Shown in pieces: positions 9,110-18,530 of a DNA stretch of 64,000 nt. Every line of letters starts with the position of its first letter. Within the stretch, counting starts at the first letter, position 1. Position numbers and translations under genes: made by a program. Source of the stretch: Roseovarius sp. (GTDB lineage Bacteria > Pseudomonadota > Alphaproteobacteria > Rhodobacterales > Rhodobacteraceae); NCBI GenBank assembly GCA_027493545.1, contig JAOSKR010000003.1:429360-493359 (forward strand). The letters are read 5' to 3'. Under the pieces are notes generated by a model. That model saw only the letters and a program-made list of their open reading frames with translations, was not told where the DNA came from and searched no databases.

Positions 9110-11791
9110 ATGGACCGCAGCCCTCTCAGCCCGATGTTCAACCCGCAATCGGTGGCCGTGTTCGGCGCCTCCGACAGCCCCGATTCGGTCGGCGGACGGG
9201 TCTTTGCCAACATCCGGAGCGCCGGGTTTCAGGGCGCTCTCTATCCGGTCAACCCGCGATATGAAACCGTCGGCGGGGTCAAGTGCCTGCCCGATATCAC
9301 AAATATCCCCGGGCCTGTCGATCTGGCGGTGATCGCCACGCCGGCCGACACCGTGCCCGGCATCATCCGCCAGTGCGGCGCGGCCGGCACCGGCCATGCC
9401 ATCGTGCTCTCGGCAGGCTTCGGCGAGGGCGGCGGTCCCGGCAACGACAACGCCCGCAAGCTGATGACGGCGGCGCGCCAGGCCGGCGTGCGCTTCATGG
9501 GGCCGAATTGCGTCGGGCTGGTGCGGCCGTGGATCGGGCTCGACGCCACGTTCCTGCGCTCGCGCACGCCCCAGGGCGGGCTGGCGCTGGTGTCGCAGTC
9601 GGGCGCGCTCTGCTCGGCCATTTCCGACTGGTCGGCGCCGAACCATCTGGGGTTTTCGGCGCTGGTGTCGCTGGGCAATTCGCTCGACATCGACTTTGGC
9701 GACGTGCTGCACTTTCTCGCCGACGATCCCGAGACCTCGGCGATCCTGCTCTATGTCGAGGGCGTGCGCGACGCTCCGTCCTTCCTGTCGTCGCTCAGGG
9801 GTGCGGCGCGGACCAAACCGGTGGTCGTGCTCAAGGCCGGGCGGCACATCCAGAGCTCGAGCGCGGCGCACACCCATACCGGCGCGCTGATCGGCAACGA
9901 TGCGGTGTTCGACATCGCGCTGGCGCGTGCCGGTGTGGTGCGCGCGCAGACCTTCGGCGCGCTTTTCGCGGCCGCCGAAATCCTGTCGCCGGGCAAGCGG
10001 GTGCGGGGCAACCGGCTGGGCATCATCACCAATGGCGGCGGCGCCGGCGTGCTGGCGGCCGACCGTGCCGGCGATCTGGGAGTGACGCTGCCGCCGCCAT
10101 CGGAAAAGACCCTCGCCGCGCTCGACGCGGCGCTGCCGCCCTTCTGGTCGCGCGCCAACCCGGTCGACATCCTCGGCGACGCCGCGCCCGGTGATTTTGC
10201 CGCGGCGGTCAAGGCGGCGCTCGACGAACCCGAATTCGACGGTGTGCTGGTGATGCTGACCCCGCAGGCGATGACCGACGCGACGGCGGCGGCGCAGGCG
10301 GTGATCGACGCCATCCCCGAGCGCTGCCCCAAGCCGGTGCTGGCCTGCTGGATGGGCGAGACGGCGGTGATCGAGGGGCGCAAGCTGCTTTCCGCATCGG
10401 GCATTCCCGAGTTCACCACGCCGGAGCGCGCGGTCGAGGCGTTTTCGTATCTCGCACAGCATCACGGCCACCGGATACTGGCGCACGAGGTGCCGGGGCC
10501 GCTGCACGACGACGACCCGCCCGATCTGGATGGCGCGCGGATGATCATCAGCGGCGCGCTGTCCGAAGGCCGCGAAATGCTGACGGATATCGAATCGAAG
10601 GCGCTGCTCAGGGCCTTTCGCATCCCCATCAACATCACCATCGAGGCCGCGACCGCCACCGATGCGCTGATCGCCGCCGAGACCGTGGGCTATCCGGTGG
10701 CGGTCAAGATCAACTCGCCGCAGATCATCCACAAATCCGACGTCGGCGGTGTGCGGCTGAACGTCGGCTCGGCGGTCGAGGTCAAGCAGGCGGTGCGCGA
10801 CATCACGCTCGCGGCCGAGCGGCTGCGCCCCGATGCCCGCATCAAGGGCGTCACCGTCGAGGCGATGGCGCATATGGACGACGCGCGCGAACTGGTGGTC
10901 GGCGTCAGCCGCGATCCTGTCTTCGGCCCTGTGATCCTCTTCGGTGCCGGCGGCACGATGGTCGAGGTCCTGCAGGACAGCGCGGTGTCGCTGCCGCCGC
11001 TCAACCAGGTGCTGGCCGACCGACTGATCAACCGCACCCGGGTGGCGCGTGTGCTTGGCGCCTTTCGCGACCGTGCGGCGGTCGACCGCGCGGCGGTGAT
11101 CGAGGTTCTGCTGCGCGTCTCTGAAATGGTCTGCGAGCTGCCGCAGGTCGTCGAACTCGACATCAACCCGCTCATCGCCGGGCCCGGCGGCGTGCTGGCG
11201 GTGGATGCGCGCATCCGCGTCGCCCGCCCGCCGGCCCGGGACGGGATCTACGATCATGTCGCCATCCAGCCCTATCCGAGGCATCTGGTGCGCAACGAGC
11301 ACCTGACCGACGGCACCGCGCTGACGATCCGCCCGATCCGGCCCGAGGATGCCGAATCCGAGGCCGCCTTCGTGCGCGACCTGTCGCCCGAGGCCAAGCG
11401 GTTCCGCTTCATGGGCACCGTCAACGAGCTTTCCGACGAGATGCTGGCGCGCTTCACCCAGATCGACTATCGCCGCGAGATGGCGCTGGTGGCGATGGTC
11501 GGCTCGGGCCCCGAAGCCGAACAGCACGGGGTGGCGCGCTATGTCATCAACCCCGACAACACCAGCGGCGAGTTCGCCATCGTGGTCTCGGACAAGCTGC
11601 AGGGCCAGGGCATCGGCACGCGGCTGATGAAGGCGCTTTTCGCCGCCGCCCGGGATCATGGGCTGGGCAAGATCGAGGGCTCGGTCCTGCGCGAGAACGT
11701 CGGTATGCTGCGCCTGATGGAAGAGCTGGGCTTTACCATCACCCCCGATCCCGACGACCGCGAATGCGTGATCGTCGAACACTGGCTCTGA
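9110..11791 (+). CDS. Acyl-CoA synthetase (ADP-forming)/GNAT fusion, Pat-like protein acetyltransferase
   Basis: An 893-residue protein with an N-terminal CoA-binding domain (SVAVFGASDSPDSVGG), succinyl-CoA-ligase-like middle domains, an ATP-grasp region (about 490-710, with KINSPQIIHKSDVGGVRLNV) and a C-terminal GNAT acetyltransferase domain (about 745-893, with the acetyl-CoA loop LQGQGIGTRLM). This architecture is that of PatZ/Pka, which acetylates lysines such as the active-site lysine of acetyl-CoA synthetase and so lowers its activity. ATG 9110 was chosen because GGAG lies seven bases before it. Only 13 bases separate it from the deacetylase gene downstream, so writer and eraser are probably co-transcribed. 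No cyclic-nucleotide-binding domain is seen. Confidence 0.9.
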   Translation: MDRSPLSPMFNPQSVAVFGASDSPDSVGGRVFANIRSAGFQGALYPVNPRYETVGGVKCLPDITNIPGPVDLAVIATPADTVPGIIRQCGAAGTGHAIVLSAGFGEGGGPGNDNARKLMTAARQAGVRFMGPNCVGLVRPWIGLDATFLRSRTPQGGLALVSQSGALCSAISDWSAPNHLGFSALVSLGNSLDIDFGDVLHFLADDPETSAILLYVEGVRDAPSFLSSLRGAARTKPVVVLKAGRHIQSSSAAHTHTGALIGNDAVFDIALARAGVVRAQTFGALFAAAEILSPGKRVRGNRLGIITNGGGAGVLAADRAGDLGVTLPPPSEKTLAALDAALPPFWSRANPVDILGDAAPGDFAAAVKAALDEPEFDGVLVMLTPQAMTDATAAAQAVIDAIPERCPKPVLACWMGETAVIEGRKLLSASGIPEFTTPERAVEAFSYLAQHHGHRILAHEVPGPLHDDDPPDLDGARMIISGALSEGREMLTDIESKALLRAFRIPINITIEAATATDALIAAETVGYPVAVKINSPQIIHKSDVGGVRLNVGSAVEVKQAVRDITLAAERLRPDARIKGVTVEAMAHMDDARELVVGVSRDPVFGPVILFGAGGTMVEVLQDSAVSLPPLNQVLADRLINRTRVARVLGAFRDRAAVDRAAVIEVLLRVSEMVCELPQVVELDINPLIAGPGGVLAVDARIRVARPPARDGIYDHVAIQPYPRHLVRNEHLTDGTALTIRPIRPEDAESEAAFVRDLSPEAKRFRFMGTVNELSDEMLARFTQIDYRREMALVAMVGSGPEAEQHGVARYVINPDNTSGEFAIVVSDKLQGQGIGTRLMKALFAAARDHGLGKIEGSVLRENVGMLRLMEELGFTITPDPDDRECVIVEHWL

Positions 11792-11804
11792 GAAAGGCGC
11801 GCCC

Positions 11805-12722
11805 ATGCTCGGTTTCATTTCGCATCCCGCCTGCCACGACCACGACGCCGGCCCGATGCATCCCGACACGCCCGAGCGGCTCGATGCGATCAGCAACCAG
11901 CTGATCATGTCGGGCCTCGATTTCGTGCTGCGCCACTATGATGCGCCGCAGGCCACGCGCGACCAGCTGGCGCGCGTGCACGCCCCGGCCTATCTCGACC
12001 GCATCTTTGCCGCCGCCCCCTCGACGGGCAGTATCGAGATCGACGGCGACACGGTGATGTCGCCCGGCACCCTGACGGCGGCGCTGCACGCCGCCGGGGC
12101 GGGCGTGCTGGGGGTCGACCTGATCATGCGCGACGAGGCCAACCCGGTATTCTGCGCCATCCGCCCGCCGGGCCACCACGCCACCCATGATACCGCGATG
12201 GGGTTTTGCCTGTTCAACAACATCGCCGTTGCGGCGGCGCATGCGCTGGCCGAATACGGGCTGTCGCGCGTCGCGATCGTCGATTTCGACGTGCATCACG
12301 GCAACGGCACCGAAGACATCTTTCATTCCGACGAGCGGGTGCTCTTCTGCTCGACCTTCCAGCATCCGTTCTACCCCTTCACCGGGCACGAGAGCGACGC
12401 CACCAACCTGGTCGACGTGCCGCTGCCCGCGGGTACCGACGGCGCCGGCTTCCGCGCCGCGGTGAGCGAACACTGGCTGCCGGCGCTCGACCGTTTCCGG
12501 CCCGAGTTCCTGTTCGTATCGGCGGGGTTCGACGCGCATCTGCTCGACGACATGTCGGCGCTGGCGCTGAGCGAGGACGACTACCGCTGGCTCACTCGCG
12601 AACTGGTGGCGGTGGCCGGCGCCCACGCCGATGGTCGCATCCTGTCGATGCTCGAGGGCGGCTACGAGCCCGGCGCGCTGGCGCGCAGCGTGGTTGCGCA
12701 TGTCAAGGAACTGATGGGGTAG
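11805..12722 (+). CDS. Histone-deacetylase-family amidohydrolase (AcuC-like)
   Basis: A zinc-dependent deacetylase-fold enzyme of 305 residues. Conserved blocks are RPPGHHA (120-126) with the catalytic histidine pair, VDFDVHHGNGTEDIF (159-173) with zinc ligands, STFQHPFYPFTG, SAGFDAH with the third ligand, and the C-terminal LEGGYEPGAL. Bacterial relatives remove acetyl groups from lysines of acetyl-CoA synthetases, or act on polyamines or acetoin-related substrates. Its position 13 bases behind a Pat-like acetyltransferase supports a protein-lysine deacetylase role. This parallels acuA/acuC in Bacillus, though the acetyltransferase is of another type. An acetylpolyamine amidohydrolase is the main alternative. 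Confidence 0.9.
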   Translation: MLGFISHPACHDHDAGPMHPDTPERLDAISNQLIMSGLDFVLRHYDAPQATRDQLARVHAPAYLDRIFAAAPSTGSIEIDGDTVMSPGTLTAALHAAGAGVLGVDLIMRDEANPVFCAIRPPGHHATHDTAMGFCLFNNIAVAAAHALAEYGLSRVAIVDFDVHHGNGTEDIFHSDERVLFCSTFQHPFYPFTGHESDATNLVDVPLPAGTDGAGFRAAVSEHWLPALDRFRPEFLFVSAGFDAHLLDDMSALALSEDDYRWLTRELVAVAGAHADGRILSMLEGGYEPGALARSVVAHVKELMG

Positions 12723-12798
12723 GGCGCCTGCCGGCGCGCGGCGGTTGCCATTCCTGGCGCCGGCTGGCAGGCTCTGCCGGTCACCGAAGGAGGGACCG

Positions 12799-13563
12799 AT
12801 GCAGCACCCCCAGCCCGCCAGCCCCGCCGCCAATATCGCCCACTGGCCCGAGCGCGTGGACCTTGCCGCCGCCTTTCGCTGGACCGCGCGGCTGGACATG
12901 CGCGAGGCGGTGTTAAACCATTTCAGCCTCGCGCTGAACGCCGAGGGCACGCGCTTTCTGATGAACCCCAACCAGATGCATTTCAGCCGCATCCGCGCGT
13001 CGGACCTGCTGCTGCTCGATGCCGCCGACCCCGGGGTTCCGGACCGGCCGGACGCGCCCGATCCGACCGCCTGGGGGCTGCACGGGTCGATCCACCGCGC
13101 CTGCCCGCATCACCGCTGCCTGATGCATGTGCATTCGATCCACGCCACGGTCCTGGCCAGCCTCGCCGACAGCACCCTGCCGCCGATAGACCAGAACAGC
13201 GCCATCTTCTTCAACCGGGTGGTGATCGACGAGGGTTACGGCGGGCTGGCGTTCGAGGCCGAGGGCGCGCGCTGCGCCGGAATGCTCGCCGACCCGGCGC
13301 GCAAGGTCATGATCATGGGCAATCACGGCATTCTGGTCATGGGCGACAGCGTCGCCGATACCTTCAACCGGATGTATTATTTCGAGCGCGCCGCCGAGAC
13401 CTATATCCGTGCGCTCCAGACCGGCCGGCCGCTGCGCGTGCTCTCCGATGAGATCGCCGAAAAGACCGCGCGCGAGATCGAGGCCTATCCCGACCAGGCC
13501 GAGCGGCATCTTGCCGAACTCAAGGCCATCCTCGATGGCGAAGGGTCTGACTATGCCAGCTGA
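12799..13563 (+). CDS. Class II aldolase/adducin family protein
   Basis: A 254-residue protein of the class II aldolase/adducin fold. The metal-binding histidines are visible in LMHVHSIHATVLA (H-x-H) with a later histidine in GNHGILVMG. The usual zinc-site glutamate region is replaced by LHGSIHRACPHH, as in the broad class II aldolase group of unknown substrate found in proteobacteria. A strong AGGAGGG ribosome site lies eight bases before ATG 12799. It follows the deacetylase gene by 76 bases in the same direction and may be in the same transcript. It converges with yqgE 19 bases downstream. Fuculose-phosphate aldolase activity cannot be assumed. Confidence 0.85.
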   Translation: MQHPQPASPAANIAHWPERVDLAAAFRWTARLDMREAVLNHFSLALNAEGTRFLMNPNQMHFSRIRASDLLLLDAADPGVPDRPDAPDPTAWGLHGSIHRACPHHRCLMHVHSIHATVLASLADSTLPPIDQNSAIFFNRVVIDEGYGGLAFEAEGARCAGMLADPARKVMIMGNHGILVMGDSVADTFNRMYYFERAAETYIRALQTGRPLRVLSDEIAEKTAREIEAYPDQAERHLAELKAILDGEGSDYAS

Positions 13564-13582
13564 GCGGGGCTGAAACCCGCCC

Positions 13583-14146
13583 TCACGCCCGCCCGGCGTC
13601 GCCCGAGAGCGTCAGCGCGCTGATGCCGAGCTTTTTCAGCGCCCCCTCCCATTTCAGGGCGTCGGCGGTCTCGAACACCAGCTCGGTGTCGGCGTCGCAA
13701 ATGAGCCAGCCGTTCTGGGCGATTTCCGCCTCGAGCTGCCCCGGCCCCCAGCCGGCATAGCCGAGCGCAACCAGCGCATGCGTGGGCCCGCGCCCCTGGG
13801 CGAGATCCTCGAGAATGTCGAGCGTCGCGGTCATGGCGAAATCGTCGCTCACCTCCAGCGTCGAGATCGACGAATGATAGCCATAGTCGTGCAGCACGAA
13901 GCCGCGCCCGTGTTCGACCGGGCCGCCGAAATGCACGGCCATGTCACGGGCATCGGTGCTTTGGGAGATCTCGAGCTGGTCCAGAAGGTTGGAAAGGCGC
14001 AACTCCTGCGTTGGCTTGTTGACCACCAGCCCCATCGCGCCCTCGGCGGAATAGGCGCAGATGAAGATCACCGAATAGGCGAAGCGCGGATCGCCCATGT
14101 CAGGCATGGCGATCAGCAGCTTTCCGTTGAGGTCGATTGCGCTCAC
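13583..14146 (-). CDS. yqgE: YqgE/AlgH family protein
   Basis: A 187-residue member of the UPF0301 (YqgE/AlgH) family of unknown biochemical role. Family marks are [20 protein letters not shown] at the N-terminus, [26 protein letters not shown] and [12 protein letters not shown]. The start was placed at GTG 14146 because GGAGG stands five bases before it and because relatives begin at this point; an ATG at 14185 would add 13 residues but has no ribosome site. It is divergent from the DsbD-alpha-like gene. Confidence 0.9.
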   Translation of the reverse strand: MSAIDLNGKLLIAMPDMGDPRFAYSVIFICAYSAEGAMGLVVNKPTQELRLSNLLDQLEISQSTDARDMAVHFGGPVEHGRGFVLHDYGYHSSISTLEVSDDFAMTATLDILEDLAQGRGPTHALVALGYAGWGPGQLEAEIAQNGWLICDADTELVFETADALKWEGALKKLGISALTLSGDAGRA

Positions 14147-14287
14147 GCGGGCCTCCGGCAGGGCGGTTCCCCCGATGATGGGCATTCGATGGCCGGGTTG
14201 CAAGCGCGGCATTCGCGCGCGCCGCGGCGGCGTGCCTGCCACGGGTTCCCGCCGCTCGCCGGAAAGTGACTTGGCATTGAGGGCGTG

Positions 14288-15127
14288 ATGATCCATCTGA
14301 TCAGCATGGTCTTGCGGCTTCTTCACCTCTTGTGTGCCGGTCTCGGTGTGGCGCTTCTGGCGATTGCGGGGCCGGCGCGCGCCCAGCAGGCGGCCGACAT
14401 GGTCGACGTTCGGGTGCTGCCGGGCTGGCGCACGCCCGAGGGGCTGCATATCGCCGCGATCGAGATGCGGCTTCGCCCGGGCTGGATGACCTATTGGCGC
14501 GCGCCCGGCGATACCGGCATTCCGCCACAGTTCGACTGGCGGCGCTCGCACAATCTCACCGGGGTCGAAATCGTCTGGCCCACTCCCAGCGTTCGCGACA
14601 AGGGCGGGGTGCGCACCATCGGCTACAGCGACGTGCTGGTGCTGCCGATCCGGGTGCTGCCCGCGCGCTCGGGGGGCGACGTGACGCTGACGGGGCGGAT
14701 CGAGATGGGGGTATGCCGCGATATCTGCGTGCCGGTCGCTGTGCGCGTGTCCGGGCAGCTGCCCAATGCCACAGCCAGGCCCGACCCGCGCATCGTCGCG
14801 GCCCTTGCCAGCCGTCCCGATACCGCGGCCGAGGCCGGAGTGCGCGGCGTCGCCTGCCGGATCTCGCCGATCGAGGGCGGGCTTGGCCTGCAGGCCGAGA
14901 TCGAGATACCCGGAGCCACCGGTTACGACGCCGCCGTGATCGAGGTCGACAATCCGCGCATCTGGGTTGCCTCGGCCAGGACGACACATCGCGGCGGCCG
15001 GCTGATCGCTGCGACGCGGCTTTACCATGCCGAGGGGCGGTCCTTCGCGCTCGACCGCTCGGGCATCCGCATCACGGTCATGGGCCGCGGCCGCGCCGTC
15101 GACATTCAGGGCTGCGCCGCCGGCTGA
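14288..15127 (+). CDS. Stand-alone DsbD alpha-domain-like periplasmic protein
   Basis: A 279-residue secreted protein with a signal peptide (hydrophobic core [15 protein letters not shown], cleavage after ARA). The mature part matches the N-terminal immunoglobulin-like domain of DsbD/ScsB-type thiol:disulfide reductases, including the [13 protein letters not shown] motif and the cysteine pair [11 protein letters not shown] that passes electrons to periplasmic partners. The membrane domain and the thioredoxin-like gamma domain are absent, so it must get electrons from another protein such as CcdA, or bind a partner. The gene ends within the convergent RND gene with a 22-base overlap. Confidence 0.8.
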   Translation: MIHLISMVLRLLHLLCAGLGVALLAIAGPARAQQAADMVDVRVLPGWRTPEGLHIAAIEMRLRPGWMTYWRAPGDTGIPPQFDWRRSHNLTGVEIVWPTPSVRDKGGVRTIGYSDVLVLPIRVLPARSGGDVTLTGRIEMGVCRDICVPVAVRVSGQLPNATARPDPRIVAALASRPDTAAEAGVRGVACRISPIEGGLGLQAEIEIPGATGYDAAVIEVDNPRIWVASARTTHRGGRLIAATRLYHAEGRSFALDRSGIRITVMGRGRAVDIQGCAAG

Positions 15128-18100
15128 CGCTGGCGCCAGAGCCGCCACAGCACGGCGCCCGCCAGCATCAGCAGCACCATTGCGCCCACCCCCGCGACAT
15201 AGAGCACCAACGCGGCCAAGAGCGGCGGCAGCTCCGCCAGGGCCGGCGAGATACCGGCCAACGCCCCCGCCATCGGGCCGGGCAGCGCGCCCTCGGCCAG
15301 CGTCACGCCCAGCGTCGCCGCCAGCCATCCGAGCGTCGCGGCCAGCGTCGAGCCAAGCGCCAGCCGCAGCCCCCGCGCCCTGCGCGCACCCAGCGCCCGC
15401 CGCAACGCCGCCCGCCGGCGGCCGAGATCGTGCTGGACGGCGATCAGCGCCGGCACCAGCACCAGCACCAGCACCATGCCGAAGCCCAGCCCGTAAACGA
15501 GCGTGATCACGGTCGGCTTGAGGAACTGCGCCTGCACCGAGCGCTCGAACAGCAGCGGCGCCAGCCCCAGCACCGTGGTCGCGGTGGTCAGCAGCACCGG
15601 GCGCAGCCGGTCGGCGGAGCCGTCGACGATCGCGCGGAGCATGCCGCGGTCGCGGGCGTGTTCGTCGATGGTGCTGACCAGCACGATGGAATCGTTGATG
15701 ATGATCCCGGTCATGCCCAGCAGCCCCACCACCGTGAACATGCTGAGCGGCACCCCCAGTGCCAGTGCCCCCAGATCGCGCCGATAAGGCCAAAGGGGAT
15801 TACCGCCATCACCACCAGCGGCCGCGACCAGCTGGCGAATACCCAGGCCAGGACCAGATAGATGCCGGCCAGGGTCAGGATCAGCGCGGTACGCGCGTCG
15901 GCGAGGAACTCGCCCTCCTGTTCCGAAAGCCCCGACAGGCGCCAGTCGACCCGGTACCCGGCCTTGATGCGGGGCAGGATATCGTCTTGCAGAAGGCGCA
16001 TGATCTCGGCGGCGCGCGCCGGGTCGTCCTCGGAGATGTCGCCGGTCACGTTGATCTGGGCGACGCCGTTTTCCCGCCGGATGGTGGAAAAGCCGGTGCT
16101 GCGCTCGACGCTGACGATATCGGCCAGCGGCACATAGCCGCCCAGCGGCGTGCGCATCTGCATCCGCTCGAGGAAATCGGCGGTCAGTTCGTCCTCGGGC
16201 AGCTCCACCCGCACCTCGGCGCTGCGCGGCCCGTCGGGGTAGGTCGCGGCCTCGATCCCGGTCAGCCGGTGGCGCAGCACGCGGCCGAGATCGCCGATGG
16301 AAAAGCCCAGCGCCTCGCCCTGCGGGGTCAGCTCGAGCACGAGTTCGGCCTTGTCGAAGGCGAGGTTGTCCTCGACCGCGGACACCTCGGGAATGCGGTC
16401 AAGTTCCGTCTTGAGCGCCTCGGCTGCGGCCTTCAGCGTCTCGGCCCCGGCGCCGTGGAACTCGACGTCGAGCGCGGTGCCGCCGGGCCCCGAATGCCAG
16501 CCGCGAAAGCTGACCGCCTCGGCCAGCGGGTGCGGCTCGACCCGGCGCTGCAGCTCGGCGGCGAAGGCAAAGCCGGAATAGGGACGCAGGTCGGCGTCGA
16601 TCAGCTCGATGGCGATGCCGCCCAGCTGGTCGGGCTCCTTGGTGTCGGCACCGGCGAGGCCCGGCCCGCTGACGCCGCCGACCTCGGCCAGCACGAATTC
16701 GAGCGGGTTGCGGCCGTAACGCTCGGCATAATCGGCTCCCAGCGCCTCGGTCGCGCGCTGCATCTCGCGCATCATCGCCAGGCTGTCGGCGCGGGTGGCT
16801 CCCGGCGCCATCATGAAATTGCCGGTGACGCTGCTTTGCTCGGGCGCGTTGAAGAACCGCCAGACCACATCGCCCCGGATCACCAGCGCGGCCTGCGCAG
16901 CGAGCAGCGCGACAATGCCCGCCATCACCGGGTACCGCGCCCGCACGATGAGCACGACGAGCGGCCGGAAGAGCCGCTCGCGCAGCCGGACGAAGCCGCG
17001 GTTCACCACCCGGCTGGGCCAGTCGTACCAGTGTCTGCGTCCGGCATGGACGAGCGCGTGCGCCATGTGGCTGGGCAGGATCAGGAAACACTCCACCAAT
17101 GAGGCCGAGAGCACCGCGATCACGGTCAGGGGAATGTCGATGATCATGTCGCCGAACTGCCCGCCGATGGCGACGAGACCGAAAAACGCGATGAGCGTCG
17201 TCAGCGTGGCCGAAAAAACCGGCAGCGCCATGCGGCGGGCGGCGTTCTCGGCGGCCTCGGCCGGGCTTTCTCCCATCCGCCGAACCCGCGCATCGGCGTG
17301 CTCGCCCACCACGATGGCATCGTCGACGATCATCCCCAGCGTGATGATCAGCGCAAAGAGCGAGATCATGTTGATCGTCAGCCCGACCGCGTACATCACC
17401 GCCACCGCCGTCAGCAGCGCCACCGGGATGCCGGCGGCGACCCAGAAGGCGGTCCGTGCGTTGAGGAAGAGAAAGAGCAGCGCCAGCACCAGCCCGAGCC
17501 CGGTGAGCCCGTTGGCAAGCAGCGTGTCGAGCCGGCCCGAGATGAACTCGGACCGGGTGCGGATGAGCGAGAGCTCCACCCCCTGCGGCAGGCTGCGCTG
17601 CATTTCCGCGACAACACCCTCGACCTGGTGCTGGATGCCGATGGCGTCGCCCCGGGCCGAGCGGTCGACCCGGATCGACATCGCCGCGTTTTCGCCAACG
17701 AAATACTGCCGGTTGCGCGTAACCCCCTCGACATGCACGCGGGCCACGTCGCCGACGCTCAGCCGGGTACCGTCGGGACGCGAGCGCAGGGTGATGGCGG
17801 CGATCTGGGCGGTGGTGCGCTTTTCGGCGCCGGTGCGCACCCGTGTGCTGGCGCCGGCGACATCGCCGGCCGGAGCGACATCGACCCCGGCGCCCACGGC
17901 CGCGGCGATCTCGGCCAGGGTGATGTCGTGCGCGATGAGGTTGACCGACGGCACCTCGACCACGGTCCGGGGCGCGGCGAGACCGCGGATGGTGGTCCGC
18001 GTCACCCCGGCCTCGAAGAGCCGCGCCACCAGTTCGTCGGCAAGGCGGCCGAGCTGTTCGGGGGCGATCGGGCCGGAAAGGACGATGTCGGTCACGCGGT

Positions 18101-18527
18101 CACGCCAGGCGCCGCGGCGGATCACCGGCTCGTCGGCGTCCACGGGCAGGCTGGTGGCGGTATCGACGGCGGCCTGCACCTCGTCGGCGGCGCGCCCCAT
18201 GTCCCAGCCGGGCTCGAATTCCAGCACGATGGTGGCGACCGCCTCGCGGCTGGTGGCGCTGCTCTTCTCGACGCCGTCGACCGCGCGCAGCACCGGCTCC
18301 AGCACCTGGACGACGCCCGCGTCCATGTCCTCGGGGCTGGCGCCCTCCCAGATGATCGAGACGCTGACATTGTCGACCACCACATCGGGAAAGAACTGCG
18401 CCCGCATCTGCGGCGCCGCGGCCAGCCCGAGGATCACCATCACCGCCATCAGCAGGTTGGCGGCGGTGGGATGGCGGGTGAAATAGGACAGCACTCCGGT
18501 CAGCCGGGGCGAAGGATCGCGCGCCAT
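15106..18527 (-). CDS. RND efflux pump, inner-membrane subunit 1, one frameshift
   Basis: Proton-driven inner-membrane pump of the AcrB/MMPL-related HAE-RND superfamily, about 1140 residues after correction. The N-terminal part has the first helix ([22 protein letters not shown]), a large periplasmic loop and the proton-relay helix ([21 protein letters not shown]). The second half ends with [22 protein letters not shown] one-base deletion near 15764 (CACTGGCACTGG, expected CACTGGGCACTGG) breaks the frame after [10 protein letters not shown]; restoring it gives an exact 1141 codons. The start lies three bases after the adaptor gene stop, so both come from one transcript. No outer-membrane factor is encoded nearby, so the pump must share a TolC-like channel. 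Confidence 0.92.
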
Positions 18528-18530
18528 CGC

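Noticed and set aside
8996..11908. 970-codon minus-strand open frame opposite the acetyltransferase gene
   Set aside because: Plus strand encodes a clear multi-domain acyl-CoA synthetase/GNAT protein here; the antisense frame has no conserved motif.
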